A DNA stretch of 9,345 nt, from assembly GCA_030634715.1 (NCBI GenBank), contig DAOWAG010000026.1:1-9345 (forward strand), given 5' to 3'. The DNA is from Candidatus Aegiribacteria sp. GTDB lineage: Bacteria; Fermentibacterota; Fermentibacteria; Fermentibacterales; Fermentibacteraceae. The notes below the pieces were generated by a model. That model worked only from the letters and a program-made list of their open reading frames with translations, was not told the origin of the DNA and did not search any database. The first letter of the stretch is position 1. Every line of letters starts with the position of its first letter. The translations under genes and the position numbers were made by a program. Positions 1-6,623 of this stretch are shown here, piece after piece.

Positions 1-207
1 TACACTTGTTATTGTATCCTTTGGATTAGTAATTGCCTGCCTTTTAGCAACAATTCCAACAAGCCTGTCTCCCGCTGGGGTAAATGCGACGACTGAAGGC
101 ATGACTCTGGGACCTTCACCGGTCTGTATTACGACGGCGTGTCCAGCTTCGTATATTGCCATACAGGAGTTCGTCGTTCCCAGGTCAATACCAATTGTGC
201 TACCCAA
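1..207 (-). CDS. dnaK: DnaK (Hsp70 chaperone), N-terminal fragment cut by the window edge
   Basis: This is the first 69 codons of the ATP-dependent cytoplasmic chaperone DnaK, which binds unfolded peptides together with DnaJ and GrpE. The N-terminus reads [19 protein letters not shown], containing the Hsp70 phosphate-1 signature IDLGTTNS. It is followed by the conserved region ending [18 protein letters not shown], part of the actin-like nucleotide-binding domain. The start is TTG at 207-205. No ATG or GTG lies in frame close upstream, the family N-terminus aligns there, and an AAGGAGG Shine-Dalgarno (219-213) sits 5 bases upstream. The frame is open to base 1, so the gene continues outside the window. 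It lies 153 bases after mtnA on the same strand, with no grpE, dnaJ or hrcA in view. Identity is secure; the TTG start is very likely. Confidence 0.95.
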   Translation of the reverse strand, partial: MGSTIGIDLGTTNSCMAIYEAGHAVVIQTGEGPRVMPSVVAFTPAGDRLVGIVAKRQAITNPKDTITSV

Positions 208-267
208 AAGAGCCTCCTTACAAAGAACCCTCGCACACACTAATAATCCGAAAATACCTGATCATAT

Positions 268-296
268 TTCATATCCGGTAATATTCGTCATCACAA
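268..296 (-). promoter_or_regulatory. Candidate sigma-70-type promoter for dnaK
   Basis: On the minus strand TTGTGA (296-291) and TATGAA (273-268) are separated by 17 bases, each matching 4 of 6 consensus positions. This would place the transcript start near 261 and give a leader of about 55 bases to the TTG codon. A second weak pair, TTGTCA then GTAATA with a 17-base spacer, lies further upstream in the same gap, so the choice is uncertain. No CIRCE inverted repeat and no clear sigma-32 promoter is visible. The promoters of this lineage are not known to me. Confidence 0.3.
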
Positions 297-360
297 TTTA
301 TCAGACAAGATAGCTTATTACTATTTTATCCACAAACTTGACAAGGTTAGTGTACCTTAC

Positions 361-1407
361 TCATTGAAACATGTCAACTCTTGAGTGCACATTTTCTACG
401 GTTCTCGAGCATACGGGAGACACAACACCTTTCTCACAGATAATCGCGGTTATCAGCTCTGCTGGAGTGACATCAAAGGCAGGATTCCAGAATCCCGCCT
501 CTGGCGGAAGCAGCTCTCGATCACCAAATGTTGAAAGCTCTGCCCTGCTTCTTTGCTCAATAATGATTTCAGCTCCTGTATCTGTTGCCTGATCAAAGGT
601 TGAAAGAGGAGCAGCTACATAGAACGGAACACCATGTTTCGAAGCTGCAAGGGCAAGGGAATACGTGCCTATCTTGTTCGCAATGTCTCCATTTGCGGCA
701 ACCCTGTCGCTTCCGACTATCACCGCATCAATTCTGCCATCCCGGATAAGTGAAGCAGCAGCAGAATCTGGAAGAACATCAACGGGAATCCCGGCACGAA
801 TCAGTTCCCATGATGTCAGCCTCGCACCCTGCAGAAGCGGTCGTGTCTCATCAGCATAGACCTTTCTGATGAGGCCACGGTCCCACGCTTCATAAATAAC
901 CGCAAGAGCAGTGCCCAACCCTGCTGTTGCAAGTCCACCCGCATTACAATGGGTTAATACTGTTGAGTCGGGTTCCAGCAGATCCGCTCCAAAACAGCCC
1001 ATACTCCGGCTTGCATCCAGATCTTCTCCAAGGAGATTATCAGCCGATTCCAGAAGAGCCTGAATTGATTCTTCTCTTGTGACTGTTTTCCGGAAGACTT
1101 CATGCTGTATCTCAATGCAGTGGAAAAGATTAACGGCAGTAGGTCTGGTTCCCGACAGTATATCAAGCTTCGCCAGAAAACCCTCTTTGAACCCAGGGCC
1201 AGAATCCGTAGTTATCGCTGCAAGCACTGCTCCGTAAGCAGCGGCTATTCCGATTGCTGGCGCTCCTCTGACCGCGAGGCTCCTGATAGCGGAAGCAAGC
1301 GAATCTACATCACGGCATTCTATGTACGCCTCATTGACGGGCAGTTCACGCTGATCAAGCAATCTCAGCGAATCTCCAATCCATCTGAGCGTAGGCAATG
1401 GATCCAT
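361..1407 (-). CDS. mtnA: S-methyl-5-thioribose-1-phosphate isomerase (methionine salvage)
   Basis: This 348-residue protein is full length for MtnA, which isomerises 5-methylthioribose-1-phosphate to 5-methylthioribulose-1-phosphate in salvage of methylthioadenosine. It belongs to the eIF2B-like fold family. Visible motifs are VRGAPAIGIAAAYG (residues about 46-59), VLTHCNAGGLATAG with the probable catalytic Cys154, ADETRPLLQGARLTSWEL (about 185-202) and GSDRVAANGDIANKIGTY with the probable catalytic Asp234. The ATG at 1407 lies one base after the coaC stop, and no strong Shine-Dalgarno is seen, so translation is probably coupled to coaC. It is the last gene of the minus-strand cluster before the gap upstream of dnaK. 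No other methionine-salvage gene is in the window, so the pathway would have to be completed elsewhere. The family also contains related ribose-1,5-bisphosphate isomerases, but the motifs fit MtnA well. Confidence 0.93.
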   Translation of the reverse strand: MDPLPTLRWIGDSLRLLDQRELPVNEAYIECRDVDSLASAIRSLAVRGAPAIGIAAAYGAVLAAITTDSGPGFKEGFLAKLDILSGTRPTAVNLFHCIEIQHEVFRKTVTREESIQALLESADNLLGEDLDASRSMGCFGADLLEPDSTVLTHCNAGGLATAGLGTALAVIYEAWDRGLIRKVYADETRPLLQGARLTSWELIRAGIPVDVLPDSAAASLIRDGRIDAVIVGSDRVAANGDIANKIGTYSLALAASKHGVPFYVAAPLSTFDQATDTGAEIIIEQRSRAELSTFGDRELLPPEAGFWNPAFDVTPAELITAIICEKGVVSPVCSRTVENVHSRVDMFQ

Positions 1408-1408
1408 G

Positions 1409-1954
1409 TCAGCCGTTACCGGAAAGTATTTTCAAACAGATCGATAGTATAGAAGCGGGTTCCATCATTCTGCCATCTCCCATTGTTCCGCAGGCAAGGC
1501 GTCCCCTGGTTGGACCGGCAAAAGTAATGCCACGATTCCTCAACTTCGCTACATTCTCATCTGTGGCCGAGTTCTTCCACATTCTTGTGTTCATTGCGGG
1601 AGCCATAACAACAGGCGCTTCATTCGCCAGAAATACAGAGGTGAGGAGATCATCAGCGATGCCATTCGCGGTTTTCGCGATATAATCTGCCGTAGCCGGT
1701 GCTACAACCAGAAGTGAGCAATTGTCAGTTAGAGATATATGCGGTACGTGATCACCGGGTTGATCTGTAAAGAGTGAGCTGAATACAGGTCTTCCGGTAA
1801 CGCAGGCCAGCTGTGTTTCCGAGACGAATCTCAGCGCGTTCGGTGTAAGAATTCCGTCAACTTCGAAACCCTCCATCCGGAGAAGAGAGGCCAGAGCAAC
1901 TCCTTTGAAAGCAGCCGCACTCGCCGTGATTCCCAGTAGTATTCTTTCATCCAT
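1409..1954 (-). CDS. coaC: Stand-alone phosphopantothenoylcysteine decarboxylase (CoaC domain only)
   Basis: This is a 181-residue FMN flavoprotein of the HFCD family. It should decarboxylate 4'-phosphopantothenoylcysteine to 4'-phosphopantetheine in CoA synthesis. Visible features are an N-terminal GITASAAAFKG flavin-binding loop, the catalytic His72 in PHISL, the VVAPATADYIAKTANGIADDLL block (residues about 83-104), the substrate-binding PAMNTRMW (Asn122) and the substrate-clamp Cys155 in LACG, followed by GDGRMMEP. In most bacteria this domain is fused to CoaB (total about 400 residues). Here the chain ends right after the CoaC domain and mtnA begins two bases later, so CoaB is not attached and not adjacent. 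I chose the ATG at 1954 because GAAAGGG lies 6 bases upstream and the family N-terminus aligns there. A GTG at 1969 would add five residues. It overlaps the coaX end by 8 bases. Related flavoprotein decarboxylases such as EpiD or Dfp-like enzymes are an alternative, but the coaX neighbour favours CoaC. Confidence 0.86.
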   Translation of the reverse strand: MDERILLGITASAAAFKGVALASLLRMEGFEVDGILTPNALRFVSETQLACVTGRPVFSSLFTDQPGDHVPHISLTDNCSLLVVAPATADYIAKTANGIADDLLTSVFLANEAPVVMAPAMNTRMWKNSATDENVAKLRNRGITFAGPTRGRLACGTMGDGRMMEPASILSICLKILSGNG

Positions 1955-2708
1955 TTTCTGCCCTTTCACCTATACGGTCAATTCCCACAAGAGTAAGTTC
2001 CGGGTATATTTTAAAATTATTCCTGCACTTCCCCGCAATTCCGGGTGCCCATCCTCCTGTTGCCCATAATTCCGGAGTACCCTTAACCGTACTCTTCAGT
2101 TTATCAACTATGTAATCAGTAGCGCCAACAGCTCCAAGAAGAACCCCGGAACAGACAGCCTCGGATGTGCTTTGACCAAGCGGGGATTCAGGAAATTCAA
2201 GATCAACAGGATTGATCTTCTCAGCCTTCTTGAAGAGTTCTCCTGCAGCAGTACCAACACCTGGCGAGATAGCTCCACCAAGGTAGGTGCCGGCTTCGTT
2301 GATTACATCGAATGTCGTGGCAGTACCGAAATCCACGATTATTGCGGGTGGTGACCCAAGCGCTAATGCTCCAACCGCGTTGGCAAGTCTGTCCGCGCCA
2401 ATCTCATGGGGAAATTTGCAATCGATTGCGATTCCGGATGATTCCTGATTCACTTCGATAGATTCAACACCAAGATACCGCTTGGATAGAATGCGGACGG
2501 AATGTCTCACCTGTGGCACAACACAGGCAAAGACCACTCTTTCAGGCAGACCACTGTCGTTCGCTTTAAGAAGTGACCTCAGTATGACCCAGAGGTCATC
2601 AGCGGTCCAGTGCGTGGTTGTAATCCTCCACTGGACATCAAGAGATCCATCTATAAACACACCAACCGATGTGCGTGTATTTCCTATATCAAGTACCAGC
2701 CTTTTCAT
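1947..2708 (-). CDS. coaX: Type III pantothenate kinase
   Basis: This 253-residue protein is the typical length for CoaX, the ASKHA-fold kinase that phosphorylates pantothenate in the first step of CoA synthesis. It is not feedback-inhibited by CoA, and it needs a monovalent cation. Visible motifs are the N-terminal phosphate-binding LDIGNTRTSVG (Asp7, Asn10, Thr11), the EIGADRLANAVGA block with the probable catalytic Asp106, the second phosphate loop IIVDFGTATTFDVI (Asp126) and GGAISPGV, and a late ATGGWA that corresponds to the adenosine-site glycines. The ATG overlaps the nadC stop by four bases. In several bacterial groups nadC, birA and coaX are neighbours; here nadC and coaX adjoin directly, without birA. 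Together with the following coaC gene it supplies two of the CoA steps. Confidence 0.94.
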   Translation of the reverse strand: MKRLVLDIGNTRTSVGVFIDGSLDVQWRITTTHWTADDLWVILRSLLKANDSGLPERVVFACVVPQVRHSVRILSKRYLGVESIEVNQESSGIAIDCKFPHEIGADRLANAVGALALGSPPAIIVDFGTATTFDVINEAGTYLGGAISPGVGTAAGELFKKAEKINPVDLEFPESPLGQSTSEAVCSGVLLGAVGATDYIVDKLKSTVKGTPELWATGGWAPGIAGKCRNNFKIYPELTLVGIDRIGERAENG

Positions 2709-3586
2709 TTAATCTTCCAATCAAATCCGATATCAGCGGATTTCGCTGAATGCGTCAGAGTCCCGGAGGATATTCCATCGACTCCAGTTTCGGCAATTTC
2801 GCGAATATTTCTCAATGTAATTCCTCCAGATGCCTCAAGATAGCAACCACTTCCGGACGCGATTCTGACTGCTTCTCTCAGTGTCCGGGCCGTCATGTTG
2901 TCCAGAAGAATTCTTTCCGGTTTCTCGATAAGTACACACTTCAACTGATTCAGAGAATCAACTTCAACCTCGACTGGCAGACCTTTCTTCCGCAGTTTCA
3001 TGATCACAGTGTGAAGTTCTTCTGTGCCGCCTGCGACAGCAATGTGGTTATCCTTGATCATTGCAAGTTCTGACAGGTCAAATCGATGGTTTACGCCTCC
3101 TCCAACTCTAACAGCGTATTTCTCAAGTGCTCTGAGACAGGGGGTAGTTTTCCTTGTATCAAGGATCTCTACTCCGGTATCCTGTACCGCACTAACATAT
3201 TGTGACGTAAGGGTAGCGATCCCTGAGAGATGGCAAAGAAGGTTCAGAGCAACTCTCTCTCCCCTGAGAAGAATTCCGGCAGGACCTATCAGGCATCCCA
3301 GAGATTCTCCTGAAGAGACGAATGCTCCATCTCTGACATACTGTATACATTCAGGCGGTTGACATTGGAACATCTCAGCAAGTGAATCGAAGACCTGATT
3401 AACCAGAAACCAGCCTGCCACTATCAAACCACCGCGGGCGACAATCATACAGGTCTGCTGGTCATCTCTGTCAGACTCCATAGCATCTGTTGTAATATCA
3501 TTCTGCACAGCATCTTCCAGAAGCGCGTTCCGCACAATAAATTCACCGGCTGAAACGCGATCTGACCAGTTTACTGATTTGGTCAT
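2705..3586 (-). CDS. nadC: Nicotinate-nucleotide pyrophosphorylase (quinolinate phosphoribosyltransferase)
   Basis: This 293-residue protein is of normal length for NadC, which converts quinolinate and PRPP to nicotinate mononucleotide in de novo NAD synthesis. Visible signatures are the NDITTDA segment near residue 30, the ERVALNLLCHLSGIAT helix, the substrate-binding DTRKTTPCLRALEKYAV followed by GGGVNHRFDLSELAMIKDNH, then EVEVDSL, ILLDNM, EASGGI and GVDGISSGTLTHS in the order expected for the barrel. These include the conserved Arg, Lys and His residues that bind the carboxylates and the acidic residues that bind PRPP-Mg. The ATG overlaps the stop of the upstream amidohydrolase by four bases, with GGAGGGG just before it, so translation is coupled. 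nadA and nadB are not in the window. Confidence 0.96.
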   Translation of the reverse strand: MTKSVNWSDRVSAGEFIVRNALLEDAVQNDITTDAMESDRDDQQTCMIVARGGLIVAGWFLVNQVFDSLAEMFQCQPPECIQYVRDGAFVSSGESLGCLIGPAGILLRGERVALNLLCHLSGIATLTSQYVSAVQDTGVEILDTRKTTPCLRALEKYAVRVGGGVNHRFDLSELAMIKDNHIAVAGGTEELHTVIMKLRKKGLPVEVEVDSLNQLKCVLIEKPERILLDNMTARTLREAVRIASGSGCYLEASGGITLRNIREIAETGVDGISSGTLTHSAKSADIGFDWKIK

Positions 3587-5058
3587 TCCCCCTCCAGAAT
3601 ATCTGGGGATCCATACACAAGTTCACCGTTGTGAATGGTGCCAACGATTTTAATTTCATCCCATGGAGTTTTGAAAGGACTATCGGACAATACGGTCATA
3701 TCAGCTTTTCTTCCTATGCAAAGAGGTACGGACAACTCATCAAAACCACACAGTGATGCTGCTCCAAGAGTATAAGCATTAAGAGCCCTGCCGGTGTCAA
3801 GTCTGAATTCGTCATAAGGATGATCCGTTGCTCCCTGAAGACCTCTGAGAGGTCCGAACGGCATACCGTCGCTGCCGAATCCAAGAGAGAATCCCGATCG
3901 CTCAAGAAGTCCGAACGGGTTCAGTCTGAGAGATCGCTCTCTCCCGAGTTTTTTCTCGTACAGTCCCCCCCGATGCTGCCATCTTTTCACAAAATTAGGC
4001 TGCATGATAAATAAGTGCACGGATGGATCCCAGTTTCCGGGCCATGCGGGAAGGAGTTCCTCCGCGTGTTCCACCCTTATCTTTGAAATTCCATCCTGCC
4101 TGGTTCTCTCTAAATAGAGCTTACTCACTCTGTCAATCTGCTGCAGTGCTCTTGCGCCGATAGCATGAAAGGTAGGCGCAAGCCCCAGCCTGTCTGAAAG
4201 CAGAAGACAGTTAAGCACCTCGTCATCATTCATAAGTGGATTCATGATCGTTCCATCAAGATATGTACCGCTCACTGCTGCCGTCTTTGCTCCAAATGAT
4301 CCATCAAGAAAGAACTTCAGTCCATGCAAACGGGAAAGGTCGGCTTTACCTTCCGCTAAAGCTTTCTCAAGGAGTTCTGCGTCTTCTCCAAACACAGAAA
4401 CTGACATCCTTACAGGGGGATTGTTCCTGGCAAGAGCTTCTTCTGAAAAGAAATAATGTTCAAAACTATAGACAGCAGTGACACCGGATGAATAGCAGAT
4501 ATCGGTAGCCAGGAAGGCTGCATCTCTCAAAACGTGTGGTTCAGGCTGGTATAAGTTCTCAAATCCAAAAATAATTCCTTCACGGATAATACCTGAACTC
4601 CAGTCAACACCCTCAGAATCGGACGGCAGCATCCTGAGCATTGCCGTATTTACAAGAGCCTTGTGACAGCAGACCCGCCTGATGAATATCGGTCGATCTC
4701 CCGTTACTGCATCGAGTTCTGAAAGTGAGGGAAGTCTGGAATCTGACCATATGCTTTCATCAAAATTACTCCCTCTCAGAATTTCTCCAGTCTTCTCATC
4801 CCTTACTTCGGAAGCCAGCATTTCCAGAAATTCACTGGAAGATCCTGCAGATTCCAGATCAAGGTAAAGACGCTGGAGTCCCGACCATGTGAAGTGACAG
4901 TGAGCATCTACAAATGAGGGGATGATGAACAGGTCTGATCCCGAATCAGGAGAGGGAGAAATTCCAGTGATCCTGCCATCGAAGAACTCAATCACTGATG
5001 CGGGAAGAAGTCGATCATTCGGTCCTGTCCATGCTGCACCACAGATAATGGAACTCAT
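3583..5058 (-). CDS. YtcJ-type metal-dependent amidohydrolase, substrate unknown
   Basis: This 491-residue protein belongs to the amidohydrolase superfamily, Amidohydro_3/YtcJ branch, which includes N-substituted formamide deformylase. It is somewhat shorter than many members. A small beta-sandwich N-terminus leads into the barrel with the metal motif DAHCHF (His53, His55). Next come GLKFFLDGSFGAKTAAV (Lys248, the expected metal-bridging residue), FHAIG (His298), VEHAEELLP (His331), IMQPNF and GFGSDGMPFGPL (Asp397). The C-terminal GRKADMTVLSDSPF closes the sandwich, as in cyclic amidohydrolases. All metal ligands are present, so it should be active. There is no signal peptide, so it is cytoplasmic. 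It overlaps the diguanylate cyclase stop and the nadC start by four bases each. The family hydrolyses amide or ring C-N bonds of varied compounds. The true substrate cannot be read from sequence, and a link to NAD or CoA metabolism is only suggested by position. Confidence 0.88.
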   Translation of the reverse strand: MSSIICGAAWTGPNDRLLPASVIEFFDGRITGISPSPDSGSDLFIIPSFVDAHCHFTWSGLQRLYLDLESAGSSSEFLEMLASEVRDEKTGEILRGSNFDESIWSDSRLPSLSELDAVTGDRPIFIRRVCCHKALVNTAMLRMLPSDSEGVDWSSGIIREGIIFGFENLYQPEPHVLRDAAFLATDICYSSGVTAVYSFEHYFFSEEALARNNPPVRMSVSVFGEDAELLEKALAEGKADLSRLHGLKFFLDGSFGAKTAAVSGTYLDGTIMNPLMNDDEVLNCLLLSDRLGLAPTFHAIGARALQQIDRVSKLYLERTRQDGISKIRVEHAEELLPAWPGNWDPSVHLFIMQPNFVKRWQHRGGLYEKKLGRERSLRLNPFGLLERSGFSLGFGSDGMPFGPLRGLQGATDHPYDEFRLDTGRALNAYTLGAASLCGFDELSVPLCIGRKADMTVLSDSPFKTPWDEIKIVGTIHNGELVYGSPDILEGE

Positions 5059-5942
5059 AACTCCCGATCTTTCAGATGATGAAACATCAGATCAAGGACT
5101 TCTGCCTCTACTTCGAAACTGAAGAATGTGGAATTTCCTCGACGCTCCACGGCTGCAACTCTGCCTCTGATCTCCGCTGTCACAGGGCCACCAGGAGGAA
5201 CAGGGCCTTCAGCGAATTCCCTGAGTCCTCTTCCCGGATCTGATATCTCTCTGGCTTCAATCTCAGTAAGTTCACCTCTATGCCTGAACCATCTGGTCAG
5301 AATTATGAAGCTTCCTTCACTGATTGATGAAGCCGCTGGAAATCTTACATTAAGCGTAACTTGAGAGCTGTCATCCTTGACAGTGCTGTCATAGAATGCT
5401 GCTCTGTTTCTCCCCTCCCTTTTCGCGACATATAGAGCCTGGTCAGCAGCTACAAGAAGTTCACTTCCGGCAACATCAGGGAAAGTGCTGACTCCAAGAG
5501 ATACTGTTACAGCAAGCGGTACTTCCGAAGATTCAGAAGAAGTTCCATCAATTGGTTCAAACGGACTCCTGTATATAAGTTCGCGAATATGCTCCGCAGT
5601 TGCCATGGCTTCAGCACTAGATGTATTCGGGAGAAGAATCGTTATCTCTTCACCACCATATCTGTAAGCTTCTCCACGGTACTTGACGGTTCGTCTGAGA
5701 ATGCCGCATACATGTCTGAGAACTTGATCACCGGTATCATGCCCCCATCGATCATTGAATTTCTTGAAATGATCAATATCAATCATAATCACCGACAGAG
5801 GCATAGACTCTTTTCCCATTATCCGAAGCAGAAGAGGAAGATTTTGATCAAGAGCTTTTCTTGGCGGAATTCCTGTAACCGAGTCAAGCTCTCCAGTCCA
5901 TGGATACTTCAACTGAGATTCCTTTGCAGCAATTTCCGCCAT
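5055..5942 (-). CDS. Diguanylate cyclase (GGDEF) with an unassigned C-terminal domain
   Basis: This 295-residue cytoplasmic protein should make cyclic di-GMP from two GTP. The GGDEF domain spans residues about 18-185. It has DSVTGIPPRKAL (degenerate form of DxLTGLxNR), IDIDHFKKFNDRWGHDTGD with metal ligand Asp55, and the active-site loop YRYGGEEI at 94-100. The last signature residue is Ile, not the usual Phe or Leu. The inhibitory I-site RxxD is replaced by KYRG (87-90), so product feedback at that site is not expected. No transmembrane or sensor domain precedes it. Residues about 186-295 form an extra beta-rich domain with REISDPGRGL and GRVAAVERRGNSTFFSFEV; it is PilZ-like in length and pattern but without a convincing RxxxR motif. 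I chose the ATG at 5942 because GGGGAGG lies 8 bases upstream. An in-frame ATG at 6008 would add 22 residues but lacks such support. It is first in the operon. Confidence 0.87.
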   Translation of the reverse strand: MAEIAAKESQLKYPWTGELDSVTGIPPRKALDQNLPLLLRIMGKESMPLSVIMIDIDHFKKFNDRWGHDTGDQVLRHVCGILRRTVKYRGEAYRYGGEEITILLPNTSSAEAMATAEHIRELIYRSPFEPIDGTSSESSEVPLAVTVSLGVSTFPDVAGSELLVAADQALYVAKREGRNRAAFYDSTVKDDSSQVTLNVRFPAASSISEGSFIILTRWFRHRGELTEIEAREISDPGRGLREFAEGPVPPGGPVTAEIRGRVAAVERRGNSTFFSFEVEAEVLDLMFHHLKDREL

Positions 5943-6036
5943 CAGGTACACCTCCCCGAAGGTTTTTTGAATAATAACACGATATCTCATTAGAAACAGG
6001 ACAGGCAATTGACGCCCGATGCTTCATCCTACAGAC

Positions 6037-6042
6037 TATAAT
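6037..6042 (+). promoter_or_regulatory. Candidate -10 box for the first lipoprotein gene
   Basis: A perfect TATAAT lies 28 bases before the ATG at 6071, which would put the transcript start near 6049 and give a short leader carrying GGAAGGA. There is no good -35 box at the usual 16-18 bases. TTGACG occurs at 6009-6014, but its spacing to the -10 is 22 bases. The element may need an activator, use another sigma factor, or be fortuitous. The same 128-base gap must also contain the promoter of the divergent minus-strand operon, for which I see no convincing pair of boxes. Confidence 0.4.
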
Positions 6043-6070
6043 GCAGGTGTTCGGCTATCGGAAGGATTAA

Positions 6071-6535
6071 ATGAGAAAAGTATTCTATCTCCCGTTTTCA
6101 CTCATTGCATTGCTATGCATCTCTTCTGCATGCGGATGGTCATCGAAGCAAAAAGAGGTTCTTTCTGCTTTCAATTCGACAGTTCAGTGTTTGGAGAATG
6201 GAGACTGGGAAAGCGCAACCAGTATGTTGAGCTGCTCGACAATGAGTTTCCTCGATTCTGCTGCTGAGAATCTGGCTCAGGAGGGATTAACGGAATACAG
6301 TTCCGGATCTGACCTTCTCTCCGTGATGTATAATGAATACATTGACTTCAATGGAGATGTAACTATTATTTTCCTTCAGGGAAGCAAAGCAACTGTCACG
6401 GTCTCATCAGGTGAGTATTCCATGATTCTTGAGGATGGAATCTGGAAGCTGGAACTGGAGCAGTTGTGCAGAAATGGATTGAACAAGGCGTTTGAGGGGT
6501 CTTATCTTCAATTTGAAGCACCGGGGTATATTTAG
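6071..6535 (+). CDS. Putative lipoprotein, NTF2/DUF4878-like
   Basis: This is a 154-residue secreted protein. It begins with a short basic stretch (MRK), then a hydrophobic run (FSLIALLCIS) ending in SSAC. That suggests signal peptidase II cleavage before Cys21, though the residue three before the Cys is Ser, so the lipobox is imperfect. The mature part starts with a helix, KEVLSAFNSTVQCLENGDWESATSMLS, and ends with EDGIWKLEL. This pattern resembles DUF4878/NTF2-like lipoproteins, which have an alpha-helix followed by a curved beta-sheet and a DGxWKL strand near the end. The assignment is by pattern only. Extra cysteines at about 39, 54 and 137 could form disulfides. GGAAGGA precedes the ATG. 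The gene diverges from the diguanylate cyclase operon and is followed after 88 bases by a second lipoprotein gene. Function is unknown; the protein probably sits at the inner or outer membrane. Confidence 0.7.
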   Translation: MRKVFYLPFSLIALLCISSACGWSSKQKEVLSAFNSTVQCLENGDWESATSMLSCSTMSFLDSAAENLAQEGLTEYSSGSDLLSVMYNEYIDFNGDVTIIFLQGSKATVTVSSGEYSMILEDGIWKLELEQLCRNGLNKAFEGSYLQFEAPGYI

Positions 6536-6538
6536 TAA

Positions 6539-6567
6539 TTCACATAATAGTTATTAAGAAATATTCA
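6539..6567 (+). promoter_or_regulatory. Weak candidate promoter for the second lipoprotein gene
   Basis: TTCACA (6539-6544) matches 5 of 6 bases of the -35 consensus. It is followed after 17 bases by TATTCA (6562-6567), which matches only 3 of 6 bases of the -10 box. It lies in the 88-base gap between the two lipoprotein genes, where no terminator is seen. The downstream gene could therefore equally be read from the upstream promoter. Confidence 0.2.
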
Positions 6568-6581
6568 TGTTGAATACCGTA

Positions 6582-6598
6582 CCGGTTCGGAAAACCGG
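6582..6598 (+). other. Small hairpin in the leader of the second lipoprotein gene
   Basis: CCGGTT (6582-6587) and AACCGG (6593-6598) form a perfect 6-base-pair stem with a 5-base loop. It ends ten bases before the AGGAGG Shine-Dalgarno (6609-6614). There is no T-run, so it is not an intrinsic terminator. It could protect the mRNA 5' end or affect initiation, but a stem this short may also be chance. Confidence 0.35.
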
Positions 6599-6623
6599 GA
6601 CATTTGACAGGAGGAAGAACCGG

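Noticed and set aside
208..360. CIRCE/HrcA operator upstream of dnaK
   Set aside because: I looked for TTAGCACTC with an inverted partner on both strands and found none.
1405..1415. Frameshift splitting a CoaBC fusion after the CoaC domain
   Set aside because: The bases after the coaC stop encode an intact MtnA N-terminus, so there is no room for a displaced CoaB domain.
1102..1452. 116-residue open frame on the plus strand opposite mtnA
   Set aside because: Antisense shadow of a well-conserved enzyme; the composition is that of reversed codons.
5589..5993. 134-residue open frame on the plus strand opposite the GGDEF gene
   Set aside because: It is antisense to strong GGDEF motifs, has no Shine-Dalgarno evidence and no recognisable domain.
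5943..6008. Longer start (ATG at 6008) for the diguanylate cyclase
   Set aside because: The 22 extra residues are not part of the GGDEF fold, and the ATG at 5942 has a strong GGGGAGG at good spacing.
6009..6042. TTGACG plus TATAAT as a classical promoter
   Set aside because: The spacer is 22 bases, too long for a standard promoter; only the -10 box is reported.
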